A stretch of 64,000 nt of DNA, taken from Allolobophora icterica. Lineage: Eukaryota > Annelida > Clitellata > Crassiclitellata > Lumbricidae. Numbering within the stretch: the stretch's first letter is position 1; each line of letters starts with the position of its first letter. Positions 12,001 through 20,834 of this stretch are shown one piece after another. A program made the position numbers and the translations under genes. The notes beneath the pieces are model-generated. The model was not told where the DNA came from and made no database searches. It was given only the letters and a program-made list of their open reading frames with translations. Location: NCBI GenBank assembly GCA_963556255.1, contig OY744605.1:34675603-34739602 (forward strand). The letters are read 5' to 3'.

Positions 12001-12855
12001 CCACGCATCTGAACTCCATTCGAATGCCTATAGATGCACAGTCAACATCCAAACGTCTCTTAAATAAAATACACAAATAAACAAATAATCTATAATATCA
12101 TTGTTCTAACGAAACCAAGATATAATTGATTCTGAATAAAATATATATTAATTATATCAGTAATCTGTTTCGGTTAAGTAATTCATTGAATAATTATTAT
12201 TCAAAACTTTATGGCAAAGCTGAACCTATCCAGATTGATGGTAATAGGAAGACGCTGTACCCAATATCAGGGTGAGAATTGTCGGAGGTTGGGTTTCAAC
12301 CCCCTAGTCTTTCTTAGGAACCCCAAGTTAAGACTTCATTGCATATCCCATGAGAGTTGTTTCCAACCCTCAACCCCCCCCCCCGTTGTGCTAGTGTGAT
12401 CATATTGTGAATATATTTTAGCATTTTCTTTCACAAATCGCTGTGTGGGTTACTAATAAAGTGATGCTCTCTCTGGTTCATTGTGAGATTTGTGACCAAG
12501 TGAATTGTATACTAATAAATTTGGTGATATCACCACTTAAAGGAGTTTAAGCTTTCTAGTTTATTGTTGAATTTTCTAAGTTTGCGTATTACGGAAGAAA
12601 TATTCAACTCCACATGGATCAAACTCATCAAAGTCTGACCCCCAGTCATTTTTCTACAACATACTTGCCTTCGTAATCCGCCTCGACAAGTGTAATCCTA
12701 TAGGTAGTAGATCCAAGTATGTGTGCACAGTATCTCTCGTTCTCTGCAGTCGGATATACTGTAACTGAGACTGAACTATGATCATCGCCGTTAATGCATT
12801 CATTTATCGACGTCTGCGTGTGGGTTTGACGCACGCCATCTAGCGAGCGACGCAT
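407..12855 (-). CDS. MS4A/CD20-like four-pass membrane protein, six-exon model
   Basis: Model: exons 12665..12855, 9641..9776, 8174..8236, 2522..2733, 1745..1934 and 407..664, all minus; 1050 nt, 349 residues plus TGA. Every junction is GT-AG and the phases agree (2,0,0,2,0). Predicted membrane segments: about residues 72-88 (KILLTGFIQMVLGLL), 102-125 (PLWTSGIV and onward), 131-155 (LIVAWMSMAVVLEVIG) and 228-258 (MLYLCYIVVFIISLL). This is the CD20-like pattern: an LG-rich helix 1, a PLW motif opening helix 2, short loops, and a long outer loop (about 156-227) with several Cys and an NTS sequon. The N-terminus (64 residues) and the acidic Ser-rich C-tail (about 85 residues) would be cytoplasmic. 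MS4A proteins are plasma-membrane or endosomal tetraspanners that organise receptors; function here is not known. Introns carry many transposons. Family call is by motif reading only; another tetraspan family is possible. The last exon's acceptor has an alternative at 640. Confidence 0.68.
785..1640. repeat. Dispersed ATATGGGTCC / ATATGGGAATATG words with small hairpins
   Basis: The words TATGGGTCC and ATATGGGAATATG cluster at 785-865 and 1545-1612, and recur at 40605-40672; two of these places share a following ATGGGCATG..TGGCAG string. The second cluster is bracketed by two copies of an ACATTACT...AGTAATGT palindrome (about 1507-1531 and 1613-1636). It looks like pieces of a short interspersed element in the gene's last intron. 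Class not recognised. Confidence 0.4.
1745..1934 (-). CDS. MS4A-like gene, exon 5 (membrane helix 4)
   Basis: Acceptor TTTGAAG with one base completing the split codon; GTATCA donor after GTCAAG, phase 0. An in-frame stop lies immediately upstream of the acceptor, as expected for intron. Encodes loop residues GGDAVRALYVIGESGC and a strong helix 4 of about 30 residues (LYLCYIVVFIISLLSLLIAI onward) ending in a Cys/His/Arg-rich edge. The opposite-strand acidic frame is a shadow. Confidence 0.7.
2314..2397. repeat. Trinucleotide microsatellite (CAC/GCC/ATC)n
   Basis: About 84 bases of (CAC)n, (CGC)n and (ATC)n in the MS4A-like gene's fourth intron, open in several frames and producing spurious His, Thr or Asp runs. 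Confidence 0.9.
2522..2733 (-). CDS. MS4A-like gene, exon 4 (membrane helix 3 and outer loop)
   Basis: Phase-0 acceptor (GCTGAAG, weak pyrimidine tract) and GTCAGT donor leaving two bases. Encodes helix 3 (LIVAWMSMAVVLEVIGYVTF) and a loop with Cys residues, one NTS sequon and a Ser/Ala run coded by a (GCA)n tract that probably varies in length. The AA left at the donor joins the T of exon 5 to make Asn. Confidence 0.65.
2992..3069. repeat. (TA)n microsatellite
   Basis: About 39 uninterrupted TA units in the third intron of the MS4A-like gene, followed by T-rich low-complexity sequence to about 3390. Confidence 0.95.
4181..4289. repeat. Direct repeat, left copy (partner 4797..4909)
   Basis: About 105 bases beginning ACATTTGTTGATACATAAT and ending TTTATCTTACTCGAGA(T/G)GCG occur here and again at 4797..4909, with substitutions between copies. 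They bracket the RTE-like fragment exactly, as if the fragment was inserted with, or duplicated alongside, this segment. Confidence 0.7.
4340..4795 (+). pseudogene. RTE-like non-LTR retrotransposon, C-terminal RT fragment
   Basis: Broken frames give the pattern typical of RTE-type reverse transcriptase C-termini: KLRMMKALAWPTATYGCAAW, then after stops and frameshifts RNRDRPRISWIDNIIGW and RDRKRW. No endonuclease or catalytic RT core is present, so it is a dead 5'-truncated copy inside the 4000..6874 insertion. Confidence 0.65.
5728..5870. repeat. (AAGACC)n minisatellite, copy 1
   Basis: Imperfect tandem CAAGAC hexamers grouped by CTTGAACCT spacers. The same pattern recurs at 6566..6735 inside the same insertion. 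It leaves open frames with Lys-Thr, Gln-Asp or Val-Leu runs on both strands that are not evidence of a gene. Confidence 0.85.
6566..6735. repeat. (AAGACC)n minisatellite, copy 2
   Basis: Second block of the hexamer array, with an inverted GTCTTGGTCTTGG stretch at 6556..6575 that could fold back on it. Confidence 0.85.
7240..7640. repeat. (ATTC)n microsatellite and degenerate flank
   Basis: About 25 perfect ATTC units (7244..7340) followed by 300 bases of decaying TTCATTCG-like repeats. Lies between exons 3 and 4 of the MS4A-like gene. Confidence 0.9.
8174..8236 (-). CDS. MS4A-like gene, exon 3 (rest of membrane helix 2)
   Basis: A 63-base, 21-codon exon behind a T-rich tract ending in CAG, closed by a consensus GTAAGT donor, phase 0 on both sides. 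Encodes TSFIGAYGLASICF then RPANHHL. It continues helix 2 in the way MS4A proteins run from PLWSG into a small-residue-rich helix and a short inner loop. Confidence 0.7.
8237..9640. other. Second intron of the MS4A-like gene
   Basis: About 1.4 kb between exons 2 and 3. I see a poly-C run near 8720 and ordinary AT-rich sequence, but no coding segment, RNA gene or element with clear ends. Confidence 0.45.
9641..9776 (-). CDS. MS4A-like gene, exon 2 (membrane helix 1 and start of helix 2)
   Basis: Acceptor ...GGGGATAG followed by one base that completes the split Lys codon; donor GTAAGC in phase 0. Encodes QQRST, helix 1 (MKILLTGFIQMVLGLLIN), a proline-rich loop (IPPPPP) and PLWTSGIV, which opens helix 2. 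The helix 1, short loop, PLW arrangement is the strongest MS4A-like signature in the gene. Confidence 0.7.
9940..10330 (+). pseudogene. L2/CR1-like non-LTR retrotransposon, C-terminal fragment
   Basis: Reading across frameshifts gives the L2/CR1 C-terminal signature, including YLRQLFTVQS and a PPLWNKVPPVLR motif like the PxLWNxLP seen in the other copies of this window. No RT catalytic motif. Dead fragment in the first intron of the MS4A-like gene. Confidence 0.5.
10371..11095 (+). pseudogene. RTE-like retrotransposon 3' fragment with (GAT)n tail
   Basis: Interrupted frames give QFVYLGG, LIFLYGSDCWTM and a final RQWRSF-type motif, ending in a (GATGAT)n microsatellite tail. The 3' words CTTGACAAATGACCGAGGAC recur in reverse at about 13691-13711, so two copies of one family are present. 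Dead copy in the first intron of the MS4A-like gene. Confidence 0.6.
11370..11647 (-). mobile_element. tRNA-derived SINE
   Basis: The minus strand begins GGGGGTGCTCGATAG and carries an A box (TAGTGTAGTGG) and a B box (GGTTCAAATCC) at tRNA spacing, within 11570..11647. The acceptor arms do not pair, and about 200 bases of unrelated body follow, so this is a SINE rather than a tRNA gene. The 3' boundary near 11370 is approximate. Confidence 0.6.
11660..12660. other. Non-coding part of the first MS4A-like intron
   Basis: No exon, RNA gene or element with clear ends was found. A poly-C run lies near 12375. Confidence 0.4.
12665..12855 (-). CDS. MS4A-like gene, exon 1 (N-terminal cytoplasmic)
   Basis: Starts at the ATG at 12855, with an in-frame TAA just upstream on the minus strand, and ends at a GTATGT donor leaving two bases (AA). 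Encodes 63 residues, hydrophilic, opening MRRSLDGVRQ and ending VEADYEG. The two-base phase matches the acceptor of the 9641..9776 exon. An extra exon in the 2.9 kb intron between them cannot be excluded. Confidence 0.5.
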
Positions 12856-13079
12856 GCATCGTGTGCATTAGATGTAGGCTATGTAGTACAGTGTAGAGGC
12901 GGAGTTGCTCGGTCTCTTCGTTATCTGTAATTTACCATACAGATGTATTTGGGTGACACAACAAATGAGCTAAAGGTCGAATGACCACAATGCCATCCCA
13001 CCACGCCACCGCCACTACCGCCAGTACTTACATCACGGCCGCCGCTGTCACCGCCACCATCACACGCTATAGCGCAACA

Positions 13080-13345
<266 letters not shown>

Positions 13346-13394
13346 CATCATTATTTACCATACAGATGTATGTTCGAGATTTTGCTAGGTGGCG

Positions 13395-13480
13395 CCCCGG
13401 CGTGTCAACACCGTCTCAGTGGAGCGCCTCTGAGTAGTTCCCTTGAAGTGGCGCTATATAAATTTACGAATGAATCATCT
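13395..13480 (+). mobile_element. L2/CR1-like 3' tail
   Basis: Contains the conserved tail hairpin GCGCCTCTGAGTAG...AGTGGCGCTATATAAATTT followed by a short repeat tail. The same tail occurs at 13612..13678, 28040..28110, 48299..48415 and 52940..53005, and in reverse at 6094..6140 and 44700..44770. Confidence 0.55.
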
Positions 13481-13488
13481 TCATCATG

Positions 13489-13524
<36 letters not shown>

Positions 13525-13611
13525 TTCACAATCATCACCATCATCATTATCAGTTCCTGACGCCAGCCATTTTTGCGACGATGGGTACGAATAACTATTT
13601 GGTCGTGCTGG

Positions 13612-13678
13612 AGTCTGGAGCACCTCTGAGTAGCCCCCTTGAAGAGGTGCTATATAAATACTTGAATGAATGAATGAA
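13612..13678 (+). mobile_element. L2/CR1-like 3' tail, second copy
   Basis: Same hairpin (CACCTCTGAGTAG...GAGGTGCTATATAAATA) with an ATGA-type tail. It abuts the reversed RTE-like tail that begins at about 13680. Confidence 0.55.
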
Positions 13679-13684
13679 AATCAT

Positions 13685-14030
13685 CTCCATTGTCCTCGGT
13701 CATTTGTCAAGTATTTTGCCCCCCTTAGTGTAAGTCCAAGTCTTCTTTCCCTTCAGGCTCGAATTAATCCCTCTTTGGAGAGGGGTCAGCCACTCGGATC
13801 CTTCTCTTCCACTTGTTTCTTTCTTGAGCATCTTCTTTCTTCAGTTTGAGGAGCTTTAGGTCTTGTTGTATCGTGTCTTCCCATCTCTTCCTCTGGCGTC
13901 CCCGACTGCGGCGTCCATATACCTCTGCATTCATGATTCTTTTCACACAGCTATCATCCTCTTTTCTCATTACATGTCCATACCACCTCAGCCTGGTCTC
14001 TCGTACTTTGTCAGTTAGTGTAAGTCCAAG
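13685..14030 (-). pseudogene. RTE-like C-terminal fragment
   Basis: Minus-strand frame reads YGRRSRGRQRKRWEDTIQQD and WKRRIRVADP, the arginine-rich RTE/endonuclease-RT C-terminal pattern, then the tail word shared with 10974..10995. No catalytic domain. Confidence 0.6.
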
Positions 14031-14339
14031 TAAGACCTATATAATATATATATATACATGTATGCTGTATAGTATGTATACCTATATAAAACATATATAA
14101 TAGTATAATGCAGTAATGCCATTTCTGTAATAAAAATGTTCTATCTTTTATTTCTGTCTTGTATTTCCATCTTTTATTTTTACATTTTTATGGGCAATCG
14201 TTAATTGCTAAAAATTATGTTATTAATATTCGAATCAAATGAAAACTGTTTATACACATGTCAAAACTCAATGTCAAAACTCAAAAGACACAAATGTTTA
14301 TTTCAATACGTCAATAGCAACATAGACATCTTCTTCAGA

Positions 14340-14590
14340 TTAAAGACTTCTTCTTCTTTGGTTCTCTGCCCTCAGGCGAGCTCATATGTTCAACGGCGCC
14401 ATTCCTCTCGATGTTGAGCTTCCGCTTTCATCTGTCTGTAGCCACCCCTCTTCATTATCCAGTCTAGGAACATCGTTCTTGGCCTTCCTCGTGTCTTTTC
14501 CCCTCCATTCTACCCTCGATGATATTTCTCAACAGAGAATACCCGCTCATTATATGGCCAATCCATCTTCTTTGGCGCTCTCTGATTAAA
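14340..14590 (-). pseudogene. RTE-like 3' fragment
   Basis: Closely parallels 34130..34350 in wording and order (a GTCTAGGAACATCGTTCTTGG-like line, then CGTGTCTTTTCCCCTCCATTC). The two are copies of one family, both on the minus strand, both without a catalytic domain. Confidence 0.5.
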
Positions 14591-15050
14591 GACTATAAAA
14601 ATCAAAACATAATTTTTAAGTTTAAAAAAAGAGCAAAGCGTTTATCGTAGGACACAAAGATCTGGGAGATTATAAGAGATAGGGCCAATAGATTAGTATA
14701 GCACATGCTTTCACGCATATTGCGCCATTAATTTATTTATTGACCTCGATCATCCAGACCGTTGCAAATCTTGATTAAATTAATGGAAATAGGGTTTCAA
14801 TAAAACAAGAAAAGCCCAAGCAAAACCTAAGGTCTCCATGAAAGACCCCATTTCCCACCCACACGAGCATGATACTGTACCGTTACATGACCATACGAGC
14901 ATGATACTGTACCGTTAGGTGGAAACGCTCTAAGCTACCACAGTAGTTAAGGGCGACGATTCCTACTAAAATAAATAAGTTAGCGACGGAGTGAACAAGT
15001 GCGATAGTAGGTAAGCCAGTGAGCGTGAATGAGAGAAACAGTGTGAGTCA
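14591..15050. other. Unassigned intergenic sequence
   Basis: No gene seen. A local duplication of ACGAGCATGATACTGTACCG occurs near 14860-14920. Confidence 0.35.
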
Positions 15051-15059
15051 TTCAATATT

Positions 15060-17240
15060 AGCAAACTGACATTAAGTAACGTAAAATGACGTAATAGCGA
15101 AAAATGATGTCAAACACCGCTAAATGACGTAATAACGCAAAATAACGTCAAATAACGTAATGAAGTCAAGTAACGTAAAATGACGTAATAAAGAAAAATG
15201 ACGTCAAACACCGTTAAATGACGTAATGACGTAAAATAACGTAAAATAACAACTTGTAACGTAAAATGACCTAATAACAAAAATGACGTCAAACACCGTT
15301 AAATGAAAAATAATGAAAACGAAAAATGACGTCGAACACCGTCAAAATGACGTAATAGCCAGAGGCATAAATCTGGTCTAAAAACTGGGGGCACCAGTTT
15401 CTTACATACCTGAAGCAAGGCTGAGACTGCGATCTCTGGGAAGGCAAAATAGTAAAATATTGATTGGCATTGTTCAAAATGTGGGGGTATGGTACCCCCA
15501 GTCCAAAAAGTGAGGTGGGTGTACGGGTACCCTTCGTACCCCCCACAAATTACGACTATGGTAATAACGTAATACAACGTAAAATAATGTAATGACGTCA
15601 AGTAACGTAAAATTACGTAATAACGAAAACTTACGTCGAACACCGTTAAATGCCGTAATAACGTAAGATGACGTCAAACACCGTTAATTAAATAACATAA
15701 TTACGTAATATAAAGTCAAATGACGCAATGACATCAATAGTAACGGAAAATACGTCAAACACTGTTAAATGACATAATAACGAAAAGGTGGTCTGACTCT
15801 AACACCATTAAATGACGGAATAACGAAAACTCATTTCAAACACCGTTAGACCTAAATACCGTTGTAACGTAATATAACTTCAAATAAAGAAGTGACGTCA
15901 AGTAAAGTAAAATGACGTGCTGACGAAAAAGACCTTAAACATCGCTAAATGACGTATTAACGTAAAATAACTTCAAATAACGTATTGAAGTCAAGTACCG
16001 TAAAATGGAGTAAAACGAGAAATGACGTCAACACCGTTAAATGAACTATTAGCGAAAAATGACGTCAAATACCTTTAAATGACGAAATAGCGCAAAATAA
16101 CGTCAAATCGCGTAATATGACGCCAAGTAACGTAAAATGACGTAATAAAAATGGCGTTAAACACCGTTAAATGACGTAATAACGAAAAATAACGTCAAGT
16201 AACGTAATGACGTGAAGTAACGTTCAAATGACGTAATAACGTAAATTGATTTCAGACACCTTTAACTGACGAAATAACGTAAAATAATGTCAAATTGCGT
16301 AATGACGTCAAGTAACCTAAAATGACGTGATAGCGAAAAATTACGTCAAACACCGTTTAATGACGTACTAACGTAGAATGACGTCAGACACCGTTAAATG
16401 ACCTAATAACGTAATATAACCTCAAATGAGGTAATGATGTCAAGTAATCGTAATAGCGAAAAATGACGTCAATCACCATTAAAAGACCAAATAGCGTAAT
16501 GACGTCAAGTAGCGTAAAATAACGTATAAACGAAAAATGACGTCAAGCACCGTTAAATGACGTAATAAGAAAAATTAACGTCAAATAACGTGATGACGTC
16601 AATTAACATAAAATGACGTCATACCGAAAATGACGTCAAACACCGAAAATGGCCTAATAACGTAAAATTACATCAGACATCGTTAAATGCGTAATAGCGT
16701 AATGTAACGTCGAATAACGTAATGACGTCAAGCAACACAAAATGACGTAATAGCGAAATATGACGTCAAATACTGTCAAATGACGTAATAAAGAAAAATG
16801 ATGTCAAATACCGTTAAATGACGTAATGAAATAAAATAACGTCAGATAACGTAATGACGTCAAGTAACGAAAACGGACGTCAAATGACTCAAATACGGTT
16901 TAATCACTTAATAATCTTATTGTAGAGTAGCGTCAAACAGCGTAAAGATGTCCAGTTAAGAAAAATAACGTAATAAAGAAAAATGACTCCAAATATCGTT
17001 AATAACGGAATAACGTAAAATAACGTCAAATAGGCCTAAGGTCAAACGTCGTAAAAAAGTAAAATTTTGTCAGATGAGGCAATAACGTAATAAGCTTATA
17101 ACGCAAAATAATGTCATAACGTCAAATAACGTGAAATTGCGTAAAATAACGTAATCACGTAAAATAACGTAAAATCAATTAATAACGTGAAATAAAATAA
17201 AACAGTTTAATGGCGTAAAATAACTAAAAATATCGTCATA
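15060..17240. repeat. Degenerate satellite rich in TGACGT and TGACGTCA
   Basis: About 2.2 kb of diverged tandem sequence built from phrases such as AAATGACGTAATAACG, TGACGTCAAACACCGTT and AACGTCAAATAACG. Spacing is irregular and no unit is intact twice over a long stretch. Palindromic TGACGTCA, the CRE consensus, recurs many times. A hAT-type MITE (15360..15560) interrupts it. No gene is visible. Confidence 0.85.
15360..15560. mobile_element. hAT-type MITE, 201 bp, inside the TGACGT satellite
   Basis: Ends CAGAGGCATAAAT and ATTACGACTATG form imperfect inverted repeats, flanked by GTAATAGC (15352..15359) and GTAATAAC (15561..15568), a one-mismatch 8-bp duplication. The right half in reverse matches 57357..57440 (TAATTT.CGGGGGTACGA, then TTTTGGACTGG and GGGTACC). 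Confidence 0.6.
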
Positions 17241-19720
17241 TAGTAGCCCCTCTTTGTCTCTTTACCGCAAGCTCTTGAAGACTATTCTGTTCTACCACGG
17301 TTTCTCTTTGTTATAGTCGAAATCGCCCTTGATGAATTTCTCTTAAGGTGGTGCTACATAAATTTGAAATTTCAATTACATTACGATTTTAGAATTTGTT
17401 GTAGTCTATTCAGAAGACGATGAACGATTGACGTGTTTCTTGGAAGGGGGTCGTAAGCCCCCTACTCCATTTGATTGTAATCCTGGAGGTTCGTCTACTG
17501 AGTCACCATCCTCTCTCAACAGTCAGTCGCTGGAACTAGAATAATGAATATCACATGGCGTTGTTTGCTTCCAAAGCGGACGATCATGGGATAGCGCTTA
17601 TCTTAAATCGATAATTGAGCACTAGGTCTCATGGATATTGATCTTCTGTTGCTATAGTCAGTTGCAATTCTGGCGCCTAGCTCTGTGTGTATATCATACA
17701 AATGGCGCTGATCGAATTTAGGTACCGATTTGTATAGCGCCATTAGCCGCGGCTTAGAATATTCGACCACCTCTATTAGTGGACAGCAATGCGTTATGGT
17801 TGAGGAGTGGCGCCATCTAGTCCAGGATTTTCATTTGGTTGAAATTAGCGGAAGCACAGGTAACAATAGGCAGATATAAAAAATGAAGCTACCTGAACAC
17901 ATTGTCATATGAACAGAACAGAAATTTCCTCTTTCAAACGTGTTTTAGGTTCTTTGTACAGCTGCTTAATTATTTACAAGAGCTAACGTTGGCATAGGGA
18001 GATTCAGAGGATCGTGGCCTTTACTCAAAAAACTAGCGACCAGGGTAACTTTAGATCCGGAAGATTTCAGGTTTGGTGTGCGCAATGTGACTGTCTCCAG
18101 ACTGAGACCGAGGTCTCGAGTCGCTATAATAAAAACTCGAGTGGAAACTGTATTCAGACCTTTTAAATAAAATATTTTACTAGAATTTCCGGACTAATTA
18201 AAGGAAGGAGTTTCTGCAAGGATACGATATACGAACTATGTCTGCAGTGTATGGTGCTTACCCTACAGTTGCAGGTTGCGCCGCTGTACCAAGCGGTTAG
18301 GCGAGCAGCGCGTAGAAATAGATGCAGACGGCATCATTATTATACGGAGAGGCATTTAGGAACTGATTGATGACGACATACAAGAGTCGACACAATCCTC
18401 ATCACGCACAACCACTGGCAGACTAACCCAGCTGAAGTCAGTCTTCTCCTGATCCCTTACGTACCATGCTATCAACGCGAGACGAGCTGCAAATGGTTTG
18501 TAAAAGAGAACATGTGACAGAGAATACGAGAAGTGTATAACTCAGTATCTCGCAAACAGTCCGTTCTGTAGAGACAACGACGTCCAGGTCGGTCCGCTGA
18601 ATGGCAGAATCGGGCGCCTGATCAAACAAACCGTAAAGGTCTCTTTACAAAGGTCTACCCATAACGAAACGCCTAAAACATACACACACTGCAGCCATCA
18701 AGCAATTTCAACCAAGCCTACTCATGTAATCGGCGCCTGATGAAAGCAAACACTAAAGCTGACATATAGACATACTTAACCTAGCGCATAGGCACATCAT
18801 ACGAATACTCTCAGTAGAGTTCGGTCAGTGCAACGAACCATAATATAGAAGAGCGTCCATGCGCCACCTATCGTTGCAAACAGTCAGAAGTCAACGACTG
18901 TGTTTGACTTTTATATTCGGGCAGTTGAAGGGTTTTTCGACGACTGTGCGTGCAGCATAATATATCCTGCTTCCAAAGGGTTTAGCCCAGTTCGTCGGCG
19001 CTATATTATTATAAACTGTTTTCGCGATTGCATGATGGGTCTATCGGGTCAATAGAGAGATGCGTGTTTCTGTTATGACGGTGCTCTTGTTTTGGTTCTT
19101 TCATCGGCTAATCAGCTCATTTCACTTCGTTTGGTTCGTTTGGACGCAGAGCTTCTACATGTCTGCCTCTTGTATAGAGGATCTGAGGATGCATGGATAA
19201 AAATAGCGCCACGAGGAAGCCCGGTTTCTTCTGCTCAGCCGATGTCCATTTAGGCCAATTTAGGCTCATTTAGTCCTATCGGATTAAGGTCCACACACAC
19301 GCGCGTGCGCGCACGCACACACACACACACACACACCGATAAATTTAATAAACGCAGACAGAAAACTTGTGAGAGAAGAAGACACAGACAGAGAGGCAGA
19401 TAAAGATAAAGAGGCAGATTGTCTGTCAAACTGAAACAAAAATCAACAAAGAAACACCAAGAGAGATAGAGTAAAATACAGAGGTAGGAGGAGGAGAAAA
19501 ATGTAGGCATACAGGCACAGAGACAGTCTAAGACTAACAGTCTATTCATTGTATGACACAACATGTTTTCTGAGCTTTTAGATTATTATAACGACCTATG
19601 GATACACAAGACTCTATAGTAAAAATAATAACCGTTGCAGTTACACTATAATCTCTGCTATTTTCATCAACTTAAGGAGGCAACAGACATCCGCCGACAA
19701 AGTAAAGTATTGCATGAACG
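17241..19720. other. Intergenic sequence without a recognisable gene
   Basis: About 2.5 kb. Seen: a weak L2-like tail (17318..17375), a reversed tail-like GGCGCTATACAAATC near 17740, and a (CA)n/(GC) tract (19297..19337). Frames are short and lack family features. Confidence 0.45.
19294..19337. repeat. Alternating purine-pyrimidine tract (CA/GC)n
   Basis: ACACACACGCGCGTGCGCGC and further CA units: about 44 bases of strict purine-pyrimidine alternation, which can adopt Z-DNA. Confidence 0.85.
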
Positions 19721-19730
19721 CATGAATGAA

Positions 19731-19917
19731 TAACTGCATAATGAAACAACGCATGAGTGAATAAGTGCATGAGTGAATAAGTGCATGAGTGAATGAGAGC
19801 ATGAGTGATTGAGTGCATGAGTGAATAAGTGCATGAGTGAATGAGAGCATGAGTGAATGAGTGCATGAGTGAATAAGTGCATGAGTGAATAAGTGCATGA
19901 GTGAATAAGTGCATGAG
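19731..19917. repeat. 16-bp minisatellite, left arm (split by the LTR element)
   Basis: Tandem GTGCATGAGTGAATAA units and variants (GAGCATGAGTGAATGA). The array stops at the LTR element and resumes in register at 26337, so it was one array before insertion. Confidence 0.9.
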
Positions 19918-20644
19918 TGTCGCAATCAGAGGTTTCCAGTCGTGTGTTTGCCGTGTGTTGATGTCGACCCTCGATTGCTTGTTCTTTTACTTGCACTTTT
20001 ATTTAACGTGCCTAACTTTTCTATAGAAGATTCACGACGAACTTTGTTTAATTAATAAATGAATTTAATTAAAGAAACAAATATATATATACACTAACTC
20101 TACGGGAACTTCCACGTAGTATTAAAGCGTTTAGATATTAAATCGGACTATCTCAAATGTTGCTTCGTACAGCCTAACTACAGATCGTTCTTTCGCGTCA
20201 GTCTCTGAATCTGACGGACTAATACTCTGCCGCCCCGCTGGTCGTTCCTCCCGAGGTTGATCGCTCGACCGATGTTCACACGTCGCGTTCGTCAGTAGTA
20301 CAAGTCCCGTGTTCTCCTTTTCCTTCCGTTAAGTAGGAACTTCAGCGTGCACCGGTCAGCCCCCTCCCCACGTCAAGCTATCGTCAATTAGTGTCAGATT
20401 GCTCCTCGATACGCGGGTCGTCGCTCGCCTGCAGCGCGGGCGGTGTCTGGTTACACCATAGCCGCGAGGTGTCCTATTACACCTTGGCTGTGTGGTGTCC
20501 GATTACACCTGGGCCTCGCGGCCTTCATTGTTGCCCAAGTGGAGGCTGGCTTTCGTCCGTCATCATCCTATCTCGACCAGCAACGACGCTTACATCATAA
20601 TGATGATGCCATCTCGTCGTTGTTGTCGATCTCCTCACGCGACA
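19918..20644 (-). repeat. 3' LTR
   Basis: 727 bp, same ends and length as the 5' LTR. Differences cluster in the half nearest the purine tract (for example GAGGTTG versus GATGTTG, and TTGCCCAAG versus TTGACCCAG). Confidence 0.92.
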
Positions 20645-20656
20645 CCTCCCTTCCCG
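20645..20656 (-). promoter_or_regulatory. Polypurine tract
   Basis: Minus strand GGGAAGGGAGG immediately before the 3' LTR, where plus-strand DNA synthesis primes. Confidence 0.75.
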
Positions 20657-20834
20657 GGGAGGACAAAGCCAGTCATTGGTTCGCCTCCCGGCTGAGAATG
20701 ATGTCGTTCCCTCCCTCGATTTCCTCCAGACCATGTCCTCGTCGTTCCCATGAAAAATACAAAATATCAGCACAGTTAGAAATATATTTACAGTTGTCGC
20801 GGTGCCTTACATGGTAGTCCGCCTTCTTCCTCAA

